64,000 nt of DNA from UBA940 sp031548515 (GCA_031548515.1 JAVBRB010000005.1:1-64000); one strand, 5' to 3'; shown: positions 26,796 through 35,437, numbered from the stretch's first letter. The notes: generated by a model not told the origin, from the letters alone. Made by a program: numbers and translations.

Positions 26796-27710
26796 ATGAG
26801 AAAGCTCTTCCTGTTGCTTGTTTTGTGCCTGCCGCAGTTTGCGACGGCCATAAAACCCGACCGCATCTACCGTTTCTATCCGGAAAAACTCGGACTCATA
26901 TACAAGGAGTTGAGTGTCGCCACCGCCGACGGGATCAGGATTAAAACATGGTTTTACCCGGCGCAAACGCCACTTTCTGAGAAAGAACTCGATGCGGCAT
27001 GGGAAAATCCGGTAAAAAGGGAATATTCGACGCTCGACGGCAATAAAAGGCCCACGGTCATAGTATGCAACGGTGACGCCGCGAATATGACATGGATGCA
27101 GTACGGATACGCGGCGGCGCTGACCGCGGCCGGTTACAACGTCGTGACTTTCGACTGGCGCGGGTTCGGCGAGAGCGGCGAGTGGGAGATGGACACCGAC
27201 TACCTCGTCTATCCGGAACTGCTGCTCGACTACGACGCGGTGATAAACGCAACCATACGCCAGCCCGAAGTCGCCCCCGGACGCCTTGCCGTCGCCGGAT
27301 GGTCCACCGGAGCCTATCTTTCGATGGCCGCCGCAAGCAAAAGACCCGAGGTGAAATGTTTCATAGCGCAGGCCCTGATGACGTCGTTCGATGATTTCAT
27401 GCCGCTTCTGAAAGCGCTCCCCGAAAAAAAAGACAAAAATATAATCGTGCCTGAAGATTACCCGGCAGAGCTGCAGCCCGTCAATCTCGCCCCTTCGTTC
27501 GACAAGGCCACGCTGTTCATCGTCGGGGAAAACGACGCGAGGACGCCGGTGTGGATGAGCGAAAAGCTATACGAGGCCCTGCCCACATCGGAAAAGGAAC
27601 TGTGGATAGTGCCGGGCGCAGAGCACGGAGGCCCGAACGGACCTTGGCAGGACCGGTATCGTGATGAATACAATCGGAGAATGATCGAGTTTATGGATCG
27701 TTATTTATAG
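26796..27710 (+). CDS. Secreted alpha/beta hydrolase
   Basis: A 304-residue exported serine hydrolase. The signal peptide (MRKLFLLLVLCLPQFATA) is followed by an alpha/beta fold: oxyanion-side strand PTVIVCNGDAANMTWMQYG, VVTFDWRGFGESGEW, nucleophile elbow GWSTGAY (Ser), acid near GENDARTPVWM, and His in GAEHGGPNG. It resembles esterase/peptidase-like hydrolases, and the natural substrate is unknown. Its ATG directly follows the tsaE stop. Its own TAG stop lies inside the stem of the following terminator. Confidence 0.85.
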   Translation: MRKLFLLLVLCLPQFATAIKPDRIYRFYPEKLGLIYKELSVATADGIRIKTWFYPAQTPLSEKELDAAWENPVKREYSTLDGNKRPTVIVCNGDAANMTWMQYGYAAALTAAGYNVVTFDWRGFGESGEWEMDTDYLVYPELLLDYDAVINATIRQPEVAPGRLAVAGWSTGAYLSMAAASKRPEVKCFIAQALMTSFDDFMPLLKALPEKKDKNIIVPEDYPAELQPVNLAPSFDKATLFIVGENDARTPVWMSEKLYEALPTSEKELWIVPGAEHGGPNGPWQDRYRDEYNRRMIEFMDRYL

Positions 27711-27743
27711 TAATGAAGGCCACTGGCGGCCTTCATTACTATA
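27706..27743. terminator. Bidirectional terminator between the hydrolase and korB
   Basis: A perfect 16-bp stem (27706-27721 with 27728-27743, loop ACTGGC). It contains the stop codon of the upstream + strand gene and ends 4 bp before the end of korB, serving both convergent genes. Confidence 0.8.
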
Positions 27744-27746
27744 AAC

Positions 27747-28778
27747 TCACTTAACCTCCCAGACCGAACCGTGGTTCAAAAGGTCGTCCATGCTGCGGAT
27801 TTTGGCCGCTGACTGCTGTTCCTCCACCTGTCGAGAGACTTCGGCGTCGTAGGCCGGAGCGTCCACCTGGCGGATGATGCCCAGCGCAACCGGATAGTCG
27901 GGATAGGACATCCCGGCAAGCAGGAAATGTACCATCGGGTTCTTCGCATGTGCGTCGTGCACGAGAATATCTTCCTCTGTAACGCCGTTCTCGCCCAATT
28001 TAACAACCTTCAGCTCTTCACCGTCGAACACAAGCCCTTTATCACGCGCAGTCCCGAAGAGCATCTTTTCTCCGTGCCTAAGCAGTATGGTATTTTCGGC
28101 GCGGATGGCCTTGTCGGCCGAGAACTGCGCATGTGTTTTATCATTGAAAATGACGCAATTCACCAGCGCCTCAACGACGGCCATCCCTTTGTGGCGAGCG
28201 CCTGCGATGAGAAGCTCCTTAGTGAGCGCGACTTCGGCATCCACCGAACGGGCGAAGAACGTGCCGCCAGCGCCTATGGTCAGCTCGCCCGGCTTGAACG
28301 GCTTCTCGATCGTCCCGAAAGGCGAGGTCTTCGTCACCTTGCCGAGTTTCGTCGTGGGCGAATACTGCCCTTTGGTGAGGCCGTAAATCTCGTTATTGAA
28401 CAGCATCATGGTCATGTCGACATTGCGCCTCACCGCATGGATGAAGTGGTTGCCACCTATGGCCAGCGAGTCGCCGTCGCCGGTAGCAACCCACACATTG
28501 AGGTCCGGGTTTGCCGTTTTAACACCCGTAGCGACAGCCGCCGCACGGCCGTGGATACCATGGAAACCATATGTTTTGACATAGTAAGGAAACCTCGACG
28601 AGCACCCGATACCCGACACCACGGCGAACTTTTCGCACGGAACGCCGTCCTCCGACGAGATCGCCGCCAACGCTCCCTGCATAGAGTTGAGAACAGCGTG
28701 GTCCCCGCAGCCGGGACACCATTTCACCTCGATGTCACTTTTGAAATCAGCCGCGCTGTATATGCATTGTTGTGCCAT
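27747..28778 (-). CDS. korB: 2-oxoacid:ferredoxin oxidoreductase, beta subunit
   Basis: Thiamine-diphosphate and [4Fe-4S] subunit (343 residues) of an anaerobic 2-oxoacid:ferredoxin oxidoreductase, probably for 2-oxoglutarate to succinyl-CoA. Cluster cysteines: C21 and C24 in KWCPGCGDHAV, and C59-region IGCSSRFPY, with a fourth Cys near 217. The TPP/Mg site reads GDGDSLAIGGNHFIHAVRR with FNNEIYGLTKGQYSP. It is the second gene of korA-korB, separated from korA by 122 bp that hold a repeat copy. Pyruvate or branched 2-oxoacids cannot be excluded as substrates. Confidence 0.93.
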   Translation of the reverse strand: MAQQCIYSAADFKSDIEVKWCPGCGDHAVLNSMQGALAAISSEDGVPCEKFAVVSGIGCSSRFPYYVKTYGFHGIHGRAAAVATGVKTANPDLNVWVATGDGDSLAIGGNHFIHAVRRNVDMTMMLFNNEIYGLTKGQYSPTTKLGKVTKTSPFGTIEKPFKPGELTIGAGGTFFARSVDAEVALTKELLIAGARHKGMAVVEALVNCVIFNDKTHAQFSADKAIRAENTILLRHGEKMLFGTARDKGLVFDGEELKVVKLGENGVTEEDILVHDAHAKNPMVHFLLAGMSYPDYPVALGIIRQVDAPAYDAEVSRQVEEQQSAAKIRSMDDLLNHGSVWEVK

Positions 28779-28833
28779 TTTCGTCTACTTTAATAATGAA
28801 TACCGCAACTTTGGTGCGAGGTATGGGATAATT

Positions 28834-28925
28834 TTAGTTACCTCCGTCGGCTGTTTCCGCGCCAGCGCCAAAGCGCTGACATACGGGCCTCCGTAGATGA
28901 TTATTTTGCTTCGCAAAACAATTCA
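28834..28925. repeat. Dispersed intergenic repeat, copy B (short form), inside the korAB operon
   Basis: Begins TTAGTTACCTCCGTCGGC and ends in a palindromic ATTATTTTGC-TTC-GCAAAACAAT. Positions 28898-28923 are identical over 26 nt to 33573-33598 in copy C. The right end overlaps the last codons and stop of korA. Confidence 0.75.
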
Positions 28926-30754
28926 AAATGGTTGGTCAGTTCGTCGACCGTAAATGGCAACCCCTGCATTTTGTTGTACTGCAGGTAATCGAACTTTTGG
29001 AAATTCATTCGCAAATAGTTCGCGAACTGCCCCATGTTGAGTTCGCACACCACGATCTTTTTGAACCGTGAGAATATCTCTTCACATCCTGCAGGCAGCG
29101 GATTTATCCAGTTGAAGTGGCACAGCGACACTTTTCTGCCCTCGTCCTGCATGTTTTTAACAGCAGATTGCAGGTGCCCTTTAGTTCCGCCCCACCCCAC
29201 TACCAACAGGTCGCCTTCGGGTTCGCCGAAAACTTCCTGCTTCGGGATGCAGTCTACGACGCGCGCTACTTTTTCGGCTCGCAGATCAGTCATTTTCTGG
29301 TGATTCGCCGGATCGTGCGAAGGCGAGCCTTTCCGTGCATCCTTTTCGAGTCCTCCGATACGGTGTTCCAGTCCCGGTGTCCCGGGGATCGCCCATGTGC
29401 GCGCCAGCGTCTTGGGGTCGCGGTCGTAGCAATAGTAGCAGTCGCCGTCCTTTTCCGCAACTACAGGGGCTTTGATTTCCGGATAGTCTTTCATGGATGG
29501 GATCTTCCACGGTTCACTGCCGTTTGCAATGAAACCGTCAGTCAGCAGGATCACCGGGGTCATGCGTTCGAGCGCGATCTTGCCGGCCCAGAAAGCGTAA
29601 TGAAAACAGTCCGAAGGCGAACTTGCGGCCATGACCACCATCGGCGCTTCGCCGTTGCGCCCGAACAGCGCCTGCATCAGGTCGCTCTGCTCGGTTTTTG
29701 TGGGAATGCCGGTCGAGGGGCCTGCACGCTGGACATCGACGACCACCAATGGAAGTTCGGCCATCACGGCCAGGCCCATCGCCTCGCTTTTAAGCGAAAG
29801 CCCGGGACCGGAGGTCGTCGTGACAGCAAAATTACCAGCCAGGGCCGCTCCTATCGAGGTGCATATACCTGCTATTTCATCCTCAGCCTGGACCGTCTTT
29901 ACGCCCAGGTCGCGGCGTTTTGCGAGTTCTTCCAGAATTACCGTGGCCGGGGTTATGGGATACGAACCGCAGAACAGCGGCAGGCCGGCTTTCTCAGCGG
30001 CGGCAATGAATCCCCATGCCGTAGCCTGGTTGCCGTTTATGGTGCGGTATTTACCCGGCTCCGGATGCGCCGGCTTCACGTCGTATGTATTTGCGAAAAC
30101 ATGCGTATTCGACGAATAATTGTAACCCGCTTTCAGCGCGCGTACGTTGGCTTCGGCGACGGCGGGATTCTTCTTTCCGAACTTGCTTTCGATATAGCCG
30201 AAAGTATGCTCCAGAGGCTTGTTGTAGAGATAGAAGCAGATGCCGAGGGCAAACATGTTCTTGCACTTCACAACACTTTTATTGTCGAGACCAAGGCCTT
30301 CCAGGGCGTCCTTCGTCATTGAAGTGATGTTCGGCATAACGATATTGTATCCTTCCAGCCCGAGTTCGGCGATCGGGTCGCCGGTAGCGAAACCGGCCTT
30401 GCGAAACTCTTTCTCATGGAAAGTGTCGCCGTCGACTATTATGGTGGCATCGCGCTTCAGCCACTTTGCGTTGGCCTTGAGCGCCGCCGGGTTCATCGCC
30501 ACGAGCGCGTCGCAATAGTCGCCGGGGGTGATCATCCTGCTGCTGCCGAAATGGACCTGGAATCCCGAAACCCCGGCCACTGTACCCTGCGGAGCGCGTA
30601 TTTCCGACGGAAAATCGGGGAATGTGGATATGCCGTTGCCGAAAACGGCGGCGGCGTCCGAAAAAAGCGTACCCGTCAGCTGCATGCCGTCCCCGGAGTC
30701 TCCCGAGAAACGGATCACTACGTCGCCGACCTCCCTGATATTTTTTTCGTTCAT
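28901..30754 (-). CDS. korA: 2-oxoacid:acceptor oxidoreductase, fused gamma-alpha subunit
   Basis: A 617-residue catalytic subunit: an N-terminal gamma domain (about 1-190; VIRFSGDSGDGMQLTG, GVSGFQVHFGS) is fused to the alpha domain (about 220-617; CGSYPITPATVILEELAKR, AAGNFAVTTTSGPGLSLKSEAMG, VDVQRAGPSTGIPTKTEQ). This architecture is typical of KorA in Bacteroidota and oxidises 2-oxoglutarate with ferredoxin as acceptor. No small ferredoxin-type delta subunit is nearby. The last residues (CEAK) and the stop lie inside a dispersed repeat, which implies the end of the gene was remodelled by insertion or decay. Confidence 0.93.
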   Translation of the reverse strand: MNEKNIREVGDVVIRFSGDSGDGMQLTGTLFSDAAAVFGNGISTFPDFPSEIRAPQGTVAGVSGFQVHFGSSRMITPGDYCDALVAMNPAALKANAKWLKRDATIIVDGDTFHEKEFRKAGFATGDPIAELGLEGYNIVMPNITSMTKDALEGLGLDNKSVVKCKNMFALGICFYLYNKPLEHTFGYIESKFGKKNPAVAEANVRALKAGYNYSSNTHVFANTYDVKPAHPEPGKYRTINGNQATAWGFIAAAEKAGLPLFCGSYPITPATVILEELAKRRDLGVKTVQAEDEIAGICTSIGAALAGNFAVTTTSGPGLSLKSEAMGLAVMAELPLVVVDVQRAGPSTGIPTKTEQSDLMQALFGRNGEAPMVVMAASSPSDCFHYAFWAGKIALERMTPVILLTDGFIANGSEPWKIPSMKDYPEIKAPVVAEKDGDCYYCYDRDPKTLARTWAIPGTPGLEHRIGGLEKDARKGSPSHDPANHQKMTDLRAEKVARVVDCIPKQEVFGEPEGDLLVVGWGGTKGHLQSAVKNMQDEGRKVSLCHFNWINPLPAGCEEIFSRFKKIVVCELNMGQFANYLRMNFQKFDYLQYNKMQGLPFTVDELTNHFELFCEAK

Positions 30755-30767
30755 GTCGATGATAGGG

Positions 30768-30921
30768 CTTGTTTGAAGTTCCTTGCCGAACTAATTTGAG
30801 CGCCATTTTTGTTCCTGTTTAACCCGGTTTTGAGGCGAAAGCGGCTCCTGTCTAACGAAAGACCGTGCTAAACAGGGTCGGAAAGAGCCTCAAAGGAGGA
30901 GAGCGAGGAATTTCAAACAAA
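30768..30921 (+). repeat. 154-bp element with terminal inverted repeats and crossing internal stems
   Basis: Outer arms: 30771-30786 with 30903-30918 (16 bp, extendable outward). Internal pairs: 30814-30821 with 30869-30876 (CCTGTTTA/TAAACAGG) and 30828-30836 with 30887-30895 (TTTTGAGGC/GCCTCAAAG). The internal pairs cross, as in an H-type pseudoknot. The two mismatches in the outer arms are G-U pairs only if the + strand is transcribed, so I assign it to +. It lies 14 bp before korA (minus) and may be a structured RNA or a tiny non-coding mobile element. Confidence 0.5.
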
Positions 30922-31041
30922 CTCTTGGTTCGGTTCGGTGCGAATTTAGTAAAATTTCCCATGATTGGCTCTTAAGAAATAAACAATTTTGAAAAAATTT
31001 TAATAATTGTGTGTTTTTAGCAGAGTATATGGGATTTTTGT

Positions 31042-31049
31042 TATATTTG
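31042..31049 (+). promoter_or_regulatory. Putative -7 box of the BACON-VTT-aroE operon
   Basis: TATATTTG fits the consensus and lies 57 nt before the ATG at 31106; the -33 element is weak. Confidence 0.5.
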
Positions 31050-31105
31050 GAAACTTTATATCGGCCTGATCCGAAGATACAGGCCTGATATACAGCATAT
31101 TTCCG

Positions 31106-32044
31106 ATGAAAAATATTTTCAAAGGCATATTTGCGGCTCTCACGGCAGTGTCGATGATGAATGCCGGATGCGACAAGGCCGAAAAGTACCTGCGCATCGA
31201 CCCTGAATCTTTCGACATTGCCAGCGACGAGTTGGAAGTATCGGCTTCGGTCGAGGCTTCGGCGTCATGGATGGCCTATTGCAATGCCGACTGGCTGGAG
31301 TTTTCGTACGGCGAGAACGCCCTGTTTATCACGATCAAGGAAAAAAACGAAAGTCTCGAAGAACGTGCGGCCGTAATCACCGTGATCACCGGCGACGGCC
31401 AGACCCGTCCCATTTCCATATTGCAGCGGGCAATGGACGCATATATCGAGACCACCCCTTCCGCACTTGCAGAATTCAGCAGCGAAGGCGGAACCCCGCA
31501 GACCGTCACCGTAGACACGAACCTCAGCCAATGGGGTTTCTCCAACAGGGAACCGTGGGCTACAGTGGTGCAGGGAATAGATACGGAAGCCAACAAACTG
31601 ACTATCATCACAGAACGGTCATGGCAACTTGACGATCGGCGCGATTCTCTGATAATAGCCCCTGTGAACAATGCCTTCCTGCCGATCACCGACACCATTC
31701 CCATAGTGCAGCGCGGCGCCAACCTGATGATAACCTCGGAGGCGATGGACAGTTCGCACATTCTCCGGTCGTCTGCCAGTGAAACCGTTATCATCATTTC
31801 CGTCTATGCGAAAAACACATGGTCCGTCACCGACGATTCCGGAGGGCGCCTTTCGTTCGATCTGACCGGCGGCCCCGCCGATACCGAAAACGGCACTTCG
31901 ATGACGGTCACCGTTCCGGCCAACACCGGCGCGGAGCCATATGACTACATACTGACATTCACCTGCGGAGACGGGAGATATGAATACAGGTTGGTACAGG
32001 CGGCGCCTACAGCGCCCGAATCCGAACCTGAACCTGAACCATAA
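31106..32044 (+). CDS. BACON-domain lipoprotein
   Basis: A 312-residue lipoprotein (signal with Cys near residue 22, MNAGC). Three tandem all-beta BACON-like units follow: about 28-110 (ASASWMAYCNADWLEFSYGENALFITIKEKNESLEERAAVITV), 115-210 and 215-300 (KNTWSVTDDSGGRLSFDL). BACON domains are common in surface proteins of Bacteroidota and are thought to bind carbohydrate or mucin or act as spacers. The C-terminus is a short Pro/Glu tail. It is first in a tight group with a VTT membrane protein (6 bp) and aroE, with no obvious functional link. Confidence 0.8.
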   Translation: MKNIFKGIFAALTAVSMMNAGCDKAEKYLRIDPESFDIASDELEVSASVEASASWMAYCNADWLEFSYGENALFITIKEKNESLEERAAVITVITGDGQTRPISILQRAMDAYIETTPSALAEFSSEGGTPQTVTVDTNLSQWGFSNREPWATVVQGIDTEANKLTIITERSWQLDDRRDSLIIAPVNNAFLPITDTIPIVQRGANLMITSEAMDSSHILRSSASETVIIISVYAKNTWSVTDDSGGRLSFDLTGGPADTENGTSMTVTVPANTGAEPYDYILTFTCGDGRYEYRLVQAAPTAPESEPEPEP

Positions 32045-32050
32045 ATAACG

Positions 32051-32689
32051 ATGGCAGAAGTGTTGGAACAGCCCAAAAAGGCGAACATAGCCCGCAGGCT
32101 TTATGACTGGGTACTCGGGTGGAGCGAATCGCGCTGGGGAACTCTGGCGCTTTTCGTATTGTCGTTCATGGAATCCAGCTTTTTCCCAATCCCGCCTGAC
32201 GTACTGCTCATTGCGCTCTGCCTCGGCAATCCCCGGAAATCATTCTGGTATGCGACGGTATGCACCATAGGCTCCGTATCCGGCGCGCTGGGAGGATATG
32301 CGATAGGGTATTTCCTGTGGCAGAACGGACCTGGGGAATACACCGCGCTCGCCGAGTGGTTTTACGCCCATGTTTTCTCCCATGAGGATTTCCTGAGTGC
32401 AAAGAGGATGTTCGACGATTATAATTTCTGGATAATTTTCACGGCCGGTTTCACGCCGGTACCCTACAAGCTTTTCACTATAGCGGCCGGGGTTTTCCAC
32501 ATCAACCTTCCGATGTTCATCATAGGCTCGATCGTATCGCGCGGCCTGAGGTTCTTCCTCATCGCGGGCCTTATCTGGAAGTTCGGCGCGCCGATAAAAG
32601 TCTTCATCGACAAATACTTCAATTGGCTGGCGATAGCTTTCACCGTATTACTGGTAGGTTCCTTCGTTCTAGTCAAATTCCTGCTTTAG
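32051..32689 (+). CDS. VTT-domain (DedA/YqaA-like) inner membrane protein
   Basis: A 212-residue polytopic membrane protein of the SNARE-associated/DedA superfamily. Four to five hydrophobic segments are present. Signature parts are SFMESSFFPIPPDVLLIAL, GSVSGALGGYAIGYFLW, and FTPVPYKLFTIAAGVFHINLPMFIIGS, with a basic RGLRFFLIAGLIWKFG. Family members act as lipid flippases or scramblases (some recycle undecaprenyl phosphate); the YqaA subgroup has no assigned substrate. It is co-transcribed with the BACON lipoprotein and aroE. Confidence 0.9.
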   Translation: MAEVLEQPKKANIARRLYDWVLGWSESRWGTLALFVLSFMESSFFPIPPDVLLIALCLGNPRKSFWYATVCTIGSVSGALGGYAIGYFLWQNGPGEYTALAEWFYAHVFSHEDFLSAKRMFDDYNFWIIFTAGFTPVPYKLFTIAAGVFHINLPMFIIGSIVSRGLRFFLIAGLIWKFGAPIKVFIDKYFNWLAIAFTVLLVGSFVLVKFLL

Positions 32690-32690
32690 G

Positions 32691-33428
32691 ATGAAAGTTT
32701 ACGGTATCACAGGCTGGCCGCTCGGGCATTCGTTTTCGAAGCCGTATTTCGAAGATAAATTCGCCCGGTTGGGACTCGTCGACCACCGTTATTACAATTT
32801 CCCGCTTAAAAATATCGGAGAACTGTCGGACATACTTGCAGAACATCCCGACCTGTGTGGCTTCAACGTTACTATTCCGTACAAAAAGGAGATCATCGGC
32901 CGGCTCGACTGGATTTCGCCCGAGGCAAAAAAAATTGGCGCGGTGAACTGCGTGAAGATCGTGGACGGGAAACTCAAAGGGTACAATACAGATGCATACG
33001 GTTTCCGCGAGGGATTGGAAAAACTTATCGGATCTGAACGTCCGGCTGCCCTCGTGCTCGGGACGGGCGGAGCATGCGCCGCAGTCTGCCATGTGCTTGC
33101 CGACCTAGATGTTAAATTATTTAACGTATCGCGTTCGAAAAAGTTAAATTATTTATCTTACGGAGAGTTGACACCAGAACTCATGGAAAGCCACCGGCTC
33201 ATCGTCAACACAACACCGCTCGGGACGTGGCCCGACACGGAACAAAAACCCGCTATACCTTACGAATATATCGGTGGGGGGCATTTTCTGTACGACCTTG
33301 TGTACAATCCGCCCGTGACGGCATTTCTCGCGGAAGGACTGAAGTGCGGGGCGAAGACGCTGAACGGTGAAACCATGCTCCGCGCCCAAGCGGAAAAGTC
33401 ATGGGAGATATGGAACAGTGAGGAATGA
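32691..33428 (+). CDS. aroE: Shikimate dehydrogenase
   Basis: NADPH-dependent reduction of 3-dehydroshikimate in aromatic amino acid synthesis. The substrate domain is present (YGITGWPLGHSFSKPYF; FNVTIPYKKEI with the catalytic Lys; IGAVNCVK; NTDAYGF). The nucleotide site is LVLGTGGACAAVCHVL. The C-terminus has YDLVYNPPVTAFL and KTLNGETMLRAQA. The length of 245 is slightly shorter than the E. coli enzyme but typical for Bacteroidota. The ATG at 32691 lies one base after the previous stop. Confidence 0.95.
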   Translation: MKVYGITGWPLGHSFSKPYFEDKFARLGLVDHRYYNFPLKNIGELSDILAEHPDLCGFNVTIPYKKEIIGRLDWISPEAKKIGAVNCVKIVDGKLKGYNTDAYGFREGLEKLIGSERPAALVLGTGGACAAVCHVLADLDVKLFNVSRSKKLNYLSYGELTPELMESHRLIVNTTPLGTWPDTEQKPAIPYEYIGGGHFLYDLVYNPPVTAFLAEGLKCGAKTLNGETMLRAQAEKSWEIWNSEE

Positions 33429-33511
33429 AATGAACTGCCACACCGCAAGCAGCGGGGTATCGAAAGATAAGGATTAACCATATCGCCTCAAGCGGCGGGG
33501 AATCAACCCTT

Positions 33512-33598
33512 TTAGTCACCGCCGCCGGCTGTTTCCGCACCGCCCTGCGGCCGGCTTGCGGGCCTCCGTCGGTGATTATTTTGCTTCGCAAAACAATT
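33512..33598. repeat. Dispersed intergenic repeat, copy C (short form)
   Basis: Begins TTAGTCACCGCCGCCGGC and ends with the same palindrome as copy B (26 nt identical). It lies between aroE and the DUF1080 gene. The preceding 33430-33511 holds two partly similar GC-rich pieces (CGCAAGCAGCGGGG and CTCAAGCGGCGGGG). Confidence 0.75.
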
Positions 33599-33651
33599 GA
33601 GTATTCAGGTATGAGCAAAAAACCGTTTTATTCCCAATCTTCAATTTTTAC

Positions 33652-33659
33652 TATATTTG
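33652..33659 (+). promoter_or_regulatory. Putative -7 box of the DUF1080 operon
   Basis: TATATTTG, 37 nt before the ATG at 33697. Confidence 0.5.
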
Positions 33660-33696
33660 CAAATCCCTCCCTGGTATAAATTAATCTGAATTCAAA

Positions 33697-34986
33697 ATGG
33701 AAAAGATGAAAAATCTTTCGGGAGTCGGTATATTTGCTTTTGCCGTATTGCTGTCCGCAGGAATTTCCGCCTGTACACAAAAACCCAACACACTTACCGA
33801 AGCCGAAACGGCTGAAGGTTGGCAGCTTCTTTTCGATGGACAGTCGCTAGACCAATGGCGCAACTTCAACAGCGACAGCCTGGCAGGTTGGGCCGTAGCG
33901 GACGGAACCATCCAGGCCGACGGCAGCGGCAGCGATGCCTCGGGCTACATCGTCACTAAAAAAGAATACGGGAATTTCCATCTCTCGCTCGACTGGAAAC
34001 TCACCCGCGGAGGCAACAGCGGTATTATCTACCATGTCGTCGAACGTCCCGAATTCAAAGTCCCCTATGTTACAGGACCCGAATACCAGCTTATCGACGA
34101 TGCGGGTTGGGAAGCAGCGAACGCTCCGGCCAGACTCGAAGAGTGGCAGAAACTTGGCGCGGACTATGCAATGCACCTTCCGAACATGGATGGCGTCTCC
34201 GTAAATCCCCCGGGAGAATGGAACAACTCTGAGATAATCTTCGACAACGGACATGTGGAACACTGGCTCAACGGTAAAAAGATCCTCGAATTCGAAGCTT
34301 GGACCGATGAGTGGTTCGAACGCCGCGGCAGCGGAAAATGGAACGATGCCCCTGAATACGGACTTGCACACCGCGGCCTCGTGTGCCTGCAGGACCATGG
34401 CGATCCCGCTTCGTTCCGCAACATCAAGATAAAGGAACTCCCGCGCAAGACCGGCAAGACCGCCGGACTGTTCAACGGCAAAGACCTGCACGGTTGGGTG
34501 TCTTATGGAACCGAACTCTTCTATGCGGATGGCGAAGGCAATCTTGTACTCGAAAGCGGTCCCGACAAAGGATACGGTTACTTGGCAACGCGCGAATACT
34601 ACGACGACTTCGACTGCTCTTTCGAATTCAACGAAGCCGCCGACGGCAATTCGGGTTTCTTTTTCCGTTCGGTGGTATTTCCTCCGGCCATGGTCAACGG
34701 ATGGCAGGTCGAAATAGCGCCTGCAAAGATGTGGACGGGCGGCATATATGAATCCTACGGACGCGGATGGCTCTATCGACCAGAAGAAGAATTCCTGAAG
34801 GACGGTTGGAACCAAATGCGCGTCAAAGCCGAGGGTGACAACGTGACAGTGTGGCTCAACGGCACGGAGGTGACCAACCTGACAGACCCCTCGTTTGCAA
34901 AAAAACAGGGACGGCTCGCACTCCAGATACACGACGGAGGCGGCATAAAGGTCATGTTCCGCGACATGAAACTTACAACTCTATAA
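33697..34986 (+). CDS. Tandem DUF1080 (3-keto-disaccharide hydrolase-like) lipoprotein
   Basis: A 429-residue lipoprotein-like exported protein (hydrophobic start, Cys near 26 in GISACT) with two concanavalin-like DUF1080 domains. Domain 1 (about 38-248) has GWQLLFDGQSLDQWRNF, GNFHLSLDWKLTRGGNSGIIYHV and EWNNSEIIFDNGHVEHWLNG. Domain 2 (about 255-428) has GLFNGKDLHGWVSYG, FDCSFEFNEAADGNSGFFFRS and WNQMRVKAEGDNVTVWLNG. Some DUF1080 proteins cleave 3-keto-glycosides in a glycan-oxidation route. No matching oxidoreductase lies beside it. A small monooxygenase-fold lipoprotein gene follows after 11 bp and is probably in the same operon. Confidence 0.85.
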   Translation: MEKMKNLSGVGIFAFAVLLSAGISACTQKPNTLTEAETAEGWQLLFDGQSLDQWRNFNSDSLAGWAVADGTIQADGSGSDASGYIVTKKEYGNFHLSLDWKLTRGGNSGIIYHVVERPEFKVPYVTGPEYQLIDDAGWEAANAPARLEEWQKLGADYAMHLPNMDGVSVNPPGEWNNSEIIFDNGHVEHWLNGKKILEFEAWTDEWFERRGSGKWNDAPEYGLAHRGLVCLQDHGDPASFRNIKIKELPRKTGKTAGLFNGKDLHGWVSYGTELFYADGEGNLVLESGPDKGYGYLATREYYDDFDCSFEFNEAADGNSGFFFRSVVFPPAMVNGWQVEIAPAKMWTGGIYESYGRGWLYRPEEEFLKDGWNQMRVKAEGDNVTVWLNGTEVTNLTDPSFAKKQGRLALQIHDGGGIKVMFRDMKLTTL

Positions 34987-34997
34987 ATTCATTCAGT

Positions 34998-35384
34998 ATG
35001 CGTAAACTATCTGCAATCGTGATGGCGGCAATGACTCTAGCTTTTTCCGCCTGCTGCAACAACAGCACAAAAACCGAAGTACAAGAAGAAACAGGAGGAG
35101 AAGCAAAAATGATCAGGCTCAATGTGACAGTGACTACGACGGCCGAAAATCTGGACGCCGTGATATACAGGCTGAACCGTCTGGCCGCCGCATCGAAAGA
35201 AGAGGCCGGATGCATGGGGTATGAAATATACCAGAATACCGCTACCCCGACCCAACTGATGATCGTGGAAACATGGCGCAACCAAGCCGTGCTGGACGCG
35301 CACCAAAAGACTCCGCATTACGATATAGAACTGAACTTCATTAAGGACAAGATGCAGATGGAACTTGAAAGGTTCGACTTCTAG
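34998..35384 (+). CDS. Antibiotic biosynthesis monooxygenase (ABM)-fold lipoprotein
   Basis: A 128-residue protein with a lipoprotein signal (FSAC near residue 19) and one ferredoxin-like ABM domain (MIRLNVTVTTTAENLDAVIYRLNRLAAASKEE; GCMGYEIYQ; LMIVETWRNQAVLDAHQKTPHY). I set the start at the ATG at 34998; the longer open frame from 34851 overlaps the previous gene and has no signal. The fold is used for small-molecule oxidation, isomerisation or binding, and export of such a domain is less common. It is likely linked to the DUF1080 gene upstream. Confidence 0.8.
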   Translation: MRKLSAIVMAAMTLAFSACCNNSTKTEVQEETGGEAKMIRLNVTVTTTAENLDAVIYRLNRLAAASKEEAGCMGYEIYQNTATPTQLMIVETWRNQAVLDAHQKTPHYDIELNFIKDKMQMELERFDF

Positions 35385-35404
35385 GTCCTGATGTTGCATG
35401 ATAG

Positions 35405-35436
35405 AATAAGTCCGGAAAAATTTTTCCGGACTTATT
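35405..35436 (+). terminator. Palindromic terminator after the ABM gene
   Basis: The arms 35405-35420 and 35421-35436 form a perfect 32-bp palindrome (AATAAGTCCGG core) with an A/T centre, 20 bp after the stop. Confidence 0.75.
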
Positions 35437-35437
35437 T

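Noticed and set aside
30814..30895. Possible riboswitch upstream of the BACON operon
   Set aside because: No match to known riboswitch cores; reported instead as an unclassified structured element.
33847..34932. A 361-codon minus-strand frame
   Set aside because: Opposite to the DUF1080 gene, no recognisable domain.
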